Assembly: GCA_052038485.1 (NCBI GenBank)
Contig: JBQGCL010000008.1
Location: 1 to 25,655, forward strand
DNA length: 25,655 nt
Direction of reading: 5' to 3'
From: JACVRW01 sp052038485
GTDB lineage: Bacteria > Actinomycetota > Thermoleophilia > Solirubrobacterales > Thermoleophilaceae
Part shown: positions 22,026-25,655 of the stretch, piece by piece
Layout: every line of letters begins with the position of its first letter
Position numbering within the stretch: position 1 is the stretch's first letter
The notes under the pieces: generated by a model
Databases searched by the model: none
What the model saw: only the letters and a program-made list of their open reading frames with translations
Told to the model about the DNA's origin: nothing
Position numbers and translations under genes: made by a program

Positions 22026-23617
22026 AGATCAGATCGAGCAAGGCAGGGGTCAGCGTGCCCGGCGACGTGCGCATCAGGCGCGCGCTGCTGAGCGTGTCCG
22101 ACAAGCGCGGCTTGGTCGACTTCGCTCGCGGCCTGGCCGACATGGACGTGGAGATCGTCTCCACCGGCGGCACGGCGGCCGAGCTCGGCGGCGGCGGCAT
22201 CGAGACGCGCCCGATCGAGGACTACACCGGCTTCCCGGAGATGCTCGACGGGCGCGTGAAGACGCTCAACCCGCGCATCTACGCAGGCCTGCTGGCGATC
22301 CGCTCCGAGCCCGAGCACGTCGACACGCTCAACGATCACGAGATCGAGCCGATCGACCTGGTCTGCGTGAACCTGTATCCGTTCGAGGCGGTGTCGCAGC
22401 GGCGCGGCGTCGAGGAAGCCGACGTGATCGAGAACATCGACATCGGCGGTCCCACGCTGATCCGGGCGGCGGCCAAGAACCACCCGTTCACCGCGGTGGT
22501 CGTGACGCCCGAAAGCTACGACGCGGTGCTCGAGGAGCTGCGCCAGAACGACGGCCGGCTGTCGAGCCGCACGCGCGAGAGCCTGGCGCTGGAGGCGTTC
22601 GCCCTGACCGCCCGCTACGACACCGCGATCTCACGCTGGTTCGCCGAGCGCGAGGAGGACTTCCCGGTCCAGTACACGCGGTCGTACGAGAAGGTGCTCG
22701 ACCTGCCCTACGGCGAGAACCCGCACCAGCGCGCCGCCTACTACTCGGAGATCGGGGTGCGCACGCACCTGATGTCGATGGTGTCGAAGCTGCACGGGCG
22801 TGAGCTGACCTTCAACAACCTGCTCGACCTCGATGCCGGGCGCCGGCTGGTCGACGACTTCGAGCTCCCGGTGGCGGCGATCATCAAGCACAACAACCCG
22901 TGCGGGGTGGCGATTGCGGCGGACGCCGAGCAGGCCTTCGACAAGGCGCTGACGACCGACCCGCAGAGCGCCTACGGCGGGATCTACTGCTTCAACCGCC
23001 GCATCAACCGGCCGCTGGCCGAGAAGCTGCACGCTCAGTTCGCTGAGGTGATCTTCGCGCCCGGCTACGACGAGGACGCGCTCGAGGTGCTCGAGCAGAA
23101 GCCGAACGTGCGGCTGCTCGAGAGCCAGGAGCGCCGGCGCATCCCCGTCACCGAGCACGACGTCAAGCGCGTGCGCGGCGGGATGCTCGTGCAGGACCGC
23201 GACACCGGGCTCGAGGAACGCGAGGAGATGGACGTGGTCACGCGCCGCAAGCCGACGGAAGAGGAGTGGGGCCAGCTGCTGTTCGCGATGCGGGTGTGCA
23301 AGCACGTGCGCTCGAACGCGATCGTGCTGGCCACCGACCTCGGCACTGCCGGCATCGGCGCGGGGCAGATGAGCCGGATCGACTCGGTTCGGATCGCGAT
23401 CGACAAGGCCGCGGCGGCGGGCATCGAACTGGGCCGGTCGGTGGCGGCCTCGGACGCGTTCTTCCCGTTCGCGGACGGGGCACAGCTGGCGATCGAGGCG
23501 GGTGCGCAGGCGATCATCCAGCCGGGCGGGTCCCAGCGCGACGGCGAGGTGATCGACGCCTGCGACGAGGCGGGCGTGGCGATGGTCTTCACCGCCCGCC
23601 GGCACTTCCGCCATTAG
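22022..23617 (+). CDS. purH: Bifunctional AICAR formyltransferase / IMP cyclohydrolase
   Basis: PurH carries out the last two steps: formylation of AICAR by 10-formyl-THF and ring closure to IMP. The 531-residue length is normal. The N-terminal cyclohydrolase (MGS-like) domain shows RRALLSVSDKRGLVDFARGL, VSTGGTAAEL, MLDGRVKTLNPRIYAGLL and IDLVCVNLYPFE. The transformylase domain shows NIDIGGPTLIRAAAKNH, LPYGENPHQRAAYY, IIKHNNPCGVAIA and SVAASDAFFPFADG, with a C-terminal AGVAMVFTARRHFRH end. The first 14 residues (MKIRSSKAGVSVPG) are a basic lead-in not needed for the fold. ATG lies in an ATGA overlap with purN. Very secure. Confidence 0.97.
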   Translation: MKIRSSKAGVSVPGDVRIRRALLSVSDKRGLVDFARGLADMDVEIVSTGGTAAELGGGGIETRPIEDYTGFPEMLDGRVKTLNPRIYAGLLAIRSEPEHVDTLNDHEIEPIDLVCVNLYPFEAVSQRRGVEEADVIENIDIGGPTLIRAAAKNHPFTAVVVTPESYDAVLEELRQNDGRLSSRTRESLALEAFALTARYDTAISRWFAEREEDFPVQYTRSYEKVLDLPYGENPHQRAAYYSEIGVRTHLMSMVSKLHGRELTFNNLLDLDAGRRLVDDFELPVAAIIKHNNPCGVAIAADAEQAFDKALTTDPQSAYGGIYCFNRRINRPLAEKLHAQFAEVIFAPGYDEDALEVLEQKPNVRLLESQERRRIPVTEHDVKRVRGGMLVQDRDTGLEEREEMDVVTRRKPTEEEWGQLLFAMRVCKHVRSNAIVLATDLGTAGIGAGQMSRIDSVRIAIDKAAAAGIELGRSVAASDAFFPFADGAQLAIEAGAQAIIQPGGSQRDGEVIDACDEAGVAMVFTARRHFRH

Positions 23618-23648
23618 ACATCCATCGAACTGTCGCTAGACTCGATGG
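23614..23648 (+). promoter_or_regulatory. arsR-family promoter and palindromic operator candidate
   Basis: TTAGAC (23614-23619, overlapping the purH stop) and TAGACT (23637-23642) are a -35/-10 pair with 17-nt spacing. CCATCGA (23622-23628) and TCGATGG (23642-23648) form a perfect 7-bp inverted repeat with a 13-nt spacer that brackets the -10 and reaches the start codon. This is where an ArsR-type repressor would bind to control its own gene. Confidence 0.55.
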
Positions 23649-23980
23649 TGCGAGCGATGAGGGAGCCGCACCACCCAGCCCGCGCAGAGCTCGAGCTCTC
23701 CGCAGTCCTACACGCATTGAGCGACCCGGCCCGCCTGGAGATCGTCCGGCGCCTGGCCGACGGCGACGAGCCCTCGTGCGGGATGTTCGAGCTGGGTCTG
23801 TCGAAGGCGACGCTCTCGCACCACTTCAAGGTGCTGCGCGAGTCCGGGGTCGTCCGCACGCGGCCGGAGGGCCGTAAGCGGCTGCTGTCGCTGCGCACGG
23901 ATGACCTGGACGAGCGCTTCCCGGGGCTGCTCGAGGCGGTGCTCGCCGCCAAGCGCAGCCGCACCCGCTCGGCTGCCTGA
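23645..23980 (+). CDS. ArsR-family winged-helix transcriptional regulator
   Basis: The 111-residue protein has an ArsR/SmtB-type winged helix: AVLHALSDPARLEIVRRLADG (about 20-40), the recognition helix in LSKATLSHHFKVLRESGVV (52-70) and the wing RTRPEGRKRLLSLR (71-84). A single cysteine (Cys45) precedes the recognition helix; the CxC metal motif of ArsR/SmtB sensors is missing, so it is probably not a classical metal sensor. ATG 23645 is the longest start, but the -10 ends at 23642, so GTG 23648 or ATG 23657 (MREPHHPARAE) may be the real one. A palindrome covers the promoter, which suggests autoregulation. The secreted hydrolase 32 nt downstream is a likely target or operon partner. Confidence 0.9.
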   Translation: MVRAMREPHHPARAELELSAVLHALSDPARLEIVRRLADGDEPSCGMFELGLSKATLSHHFKVLRESGVVRTRPEGRKRLLSLRTDDLDERFPGLLEAVLAAKRSRTRSAA

Positions 23981-24004
23981 GCCCGCGGGTTTCCTCTCTT
24001 CGTC

Positions 24005-24025
24005 GATTGGGCATGAAGTCCAATC
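24005..24025 (+). promoter_or_regulatory. Inverted repeat (GATTGG/CCAATC) around the hydrolase start codon
   Basis: GATTGG (24005-24010) and CCAATC (24020-24025) are a perfect 6-bp inverted repeat whose 9-nt loop contains ATG 24013. In RNA it would present or hide the start codon; in DNA it could be an operator. It may also be chance. No Shine-Dalgarno sequence lies before this ATG. Confidence 0.25.
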
Positions 24026-25655
24026 AGAAAATGCGCCGTTTCTTGATCACCCTGGTCTTCTCCGTTGCGGCGCTGTCCGGCGCGCCCGCCGTGGCCGCGG
24101 CGGCCGGAGTTGCCTATCCCGACGCGGACTGGTCCGAGGCCTGGATCTCCTCCTCGGACGGCGTCACGCTGCACGCCGATGTCCTGCGTCCCAAGGGGGC
24201 GACGGACGCCACCAAGACGCCGGTCATCGTCTCGATCGGCCCGTACTTCAACCACTCGGGCCAGACGGGGCCGGCGGGCCCCGCCGAGGGCACCCAGTAC
24301 GACCCGGTCGGCCCGAACGCGGGTCCGTCGGAGCGCTTCCAGGACTTCGTCGAGGGGTCGGGCCTGCTGAAGAAGGGCTACAGCTTCGTGATGGTCGATC
24401 TGCGTGGCTTCGGCGGATCGAACGGTTGCCTCGATTGGTCGGGGCCTGGCGAGAAGGCCGACGTCGTCAACGCGGTGAAGTGGGCCGCGAGCCGGCCCTG
24501 GTCCAACGGACGGGTCGGCATGTACGGCAAGTCCTACGACGGGCTGACCGGCCTGATCGGGGTCGACCTGCGCCCGGCGGGGCTGGCCGCCGTCGTCTCC
24601 CAGGAGCCGGTCTACGACGACTACCGCTACCTCTACGGGGACGGCATGCGCCGGCTGAACTCGCTCGCTACGCCGGCGCTCTATGACGGCATCGCGGCCA
24701 CTCCCGGCCCGCTGACCGACGACCCGAACTACAACGTCAACAGCCTCAACAACCCCGCCTGCCTGGCGTTGAACTTCGGCGCTCAGGCATTCAACGACGA
24801 CCACGAGTCGGACTTCTGGAAGCAGCGCAACCTGATCCCGGGCGCCGCGGGCTCGAACGTGCCGCTCCTGCTCACACAGGGCCTGACCGAGAACAACACG
24901 GTCGCCGACGGGCTGCAGCAGTACCTCGACAACCACAGCGGCTACGAGCGCGCCTGGCTGGGGCCGTGGGAGCACGTCCGCGGGAACGAGACCGATCCGG
25001 ACACCGGCAAGCTCAAGATGGGCCGCGCGGGCTGGTTCGCCGAGGTCATGCGCTTCTACGACCGCTTCCTCAAGGGCATCTCGCCGACGGTCGGCGACCC
25101 GCCGGTCGCAGTGCAGACGAACGACGGCAAGTGGCGCTCGGAGGCCAAGTGGCCGCCCGCCGACCGCCGCGACTACACGACCGCCCTGCGGGCCGGGAGC
25201 TACACCGACACCGCCCAGTCGTATGCGACCGGCGCCGCCGACGACTCGAGCGCGAGCTCCGGCGTGTGGACGATCTCCAAGCCGCTGCCCTACGACGTGC
25301 ACCTGGCGGGCTCGGGAACGATGGTGGTCAACGTCACGACGACCCTGCCGCGCGCCAACCTGGCGGTCGACGTCTACGACCTGGACTCGGGTGGCACCGG
25401 TCCGCTGATCACCCGTCAGGGCCACATGGTGCGCAGCCCGGGCAGCTCTTCGATCCGGCTCGAGCTGTGGTCGGCGGACTGGAAGCTCAAGGCCGGCCAT
25501 CGCATCGGGGTGCGCGTGACCGACAACAACCAGGACTGGTGGCTGCTGGCGGCGCCGACGCTCCAGACGGTCGCGGTCAGGGGAGGAACGGTGACGCTGC
25601 CCTTCCTCCAGTACCGGCGCACGCAGACCATCCAAGGCGACCCCGGCACCCAGCT
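24013..25655 (+). CDS. Secreted CocE/NonD-type alpha/beta hydrolase (X-Pro dipeptidyl-peptidase-like), 3'-truncated
   Basis: The frame is open from ATG 24013 to the window end (547 codons). Residues 1-31 are a signal peptide (MRRFLITLVFSVAALSGAPAVAAAA). The alpha/beta hydrolase core begins DWSEAWISSSDGVTLHADVLRP and holds MVDLRGFGGSNGC, the nucleophile elbow YGKSYDGLTG (Ser174) and the base GPWEH (His321). Both fit peptidase family S15/CocE acyl hydrolases. Where that family usually has Asp (GxxD before the His), this protein reads LTQGLTENNTV, so Glu293 may be the acid. From about residue 390 it continues into a PepX C-terminal-type jelly-roll domain (VHLAGSGTMVVNVTTTLPRANLAVDVYDL). The real substrate, peptide or ester, cannot be read from sequence. 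It follows the ArsR gene by 32 nt and may be controlled by it. Confidence 0.9.
   Translation, partial: MKSNQKMRRFLITLVFSVAALSGAPAVAAAAGVAYPDADWSEAWISSSDGVTLHADVLRPKGATDATKTPVIVSIGPYFNHSGQTGPAGPAEGTQYDPVGPNAGPSERFQDFVEGSGLLKKGYSFVMVDLRGFGGSNGCLDWSGPGEKADVVNAVKWAASRPWSNGRVGMYGKSYDGLTGLIGVDLRPAGLAAVVSQEPVYDDYRYLYGDGMRRLNSLATPALYDGIAATPGPLTDDPNYNVNSLNNPACLALNFGAQAFNDDHESDFWKQRNLIPGAAGSNVPLLLTQGLTENNTVADGLQQYLDNHSGYERAWLGPWEHVRGNETDPDTGKLKMGRAGWFAEVMRFYDRFLKGISPTVGDPPVAVQTNDGKWRSEAKWPPADRRDYTTALRAGSYTDTAQSYATGAADDSSASSGVWTISKPLPYDVHLAGSGTMVVNVTTTLPRANLAVDVYDLDSGGTGPLITRQGHMVRSPGSSSIRLELWSADWKLKAGHRIGVRVTDNNQDWWLLAAPTLQTVAVRGGTVTLPFLQYRRTQTIQGDPGTQ

Noticed and set aside
23614..25635. 673-codon minus-strand open frame opposite the ArsR and hydrolase genes
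   Set aside because: The plus strand carries a clear HTH regulator and a clear alpha/beta hydrolase with signal peptide; the antisense frame has no domain.

Overview
The window is GC-rich, gene-dense chromosomal DNA with almost no intergenic space. It most likely comes from an actinobacterium of the Thermoleophilia (Solirubrobacterales-like). Pointers are the very high GC, many GTG starts, TANNNT -10 boxes placed 6-8 nt before start codons (leaderless style), secreted proteins with Lys/Arg-rich Cys-containing stretches, a three-part PurS/PurQ/small-PurL enzyme, and a PurF with a propeptide and four cysteines for a [4Fe-4S] cluster. The lineage is an inference, because no rRNA or other marker gene is present.

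Layout. (1) 1-3.4 kb: the 3' two-thirds of a ClpB chaperone, a short repeat-like intergenic element, a secreted HEYGHH metalloprotease, and a convergent exported protein of unknown function. (2) 3.4-6.7 kb: a GYD-domain protein coupled to purD-purE-purB. (3) 6.8-11.2 kb: a guest module of a DUF1800 protein, a Tat-exported DUF1501 protein and a type-1 copper cupredoxin, followed by an EamA transporter. (4) 11.2-16.7 kb: purC-purS-purQ-purL and then purF, which has its own leader. (5) 16.7-19.6 kb: a putative membrane anti-sigma factor, convergent with an ECF sigma factor (both end in one CTAG), and a divergent secreted RTX-like glycine/aspartate repeat protein closed by a strong hairpin terminator. 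(6) 19.7-23.6 kb: recQ-purN-purH with 4-nt overlaps. (7) 23.6-25.7 kb: an ArsR-type repressor with a palindromic operator candidate, and the 5' part of a secreted CocE/X-Pro-peptidase-like hydrolase that runs off the window.

How it works together. The purine genes encode PurF, D, N, S/Q/L, E, C, B and H, so every step from PRPP to IMP is present except AIR synthetase (PurM). The optional PurK is also absent. Most adjacent pur genes overlap by 4 nt (GTGA, ATGA or TTGA), which implies translational coupling. Two unrelated modules break up the pathway cluster: DUF1800/DUF1501/cupredoxin, and the ECF sigma/anti-sigma/RTX unit. The sigma unit is the best candidate for a self-contained and possibly undescribed regulatory system. 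The anti-sigma gene and the RTX gene share a promoter-like motif, GGAATA-N15/16-CGTTT, which suggests both belong to the sigma factor's regulon.
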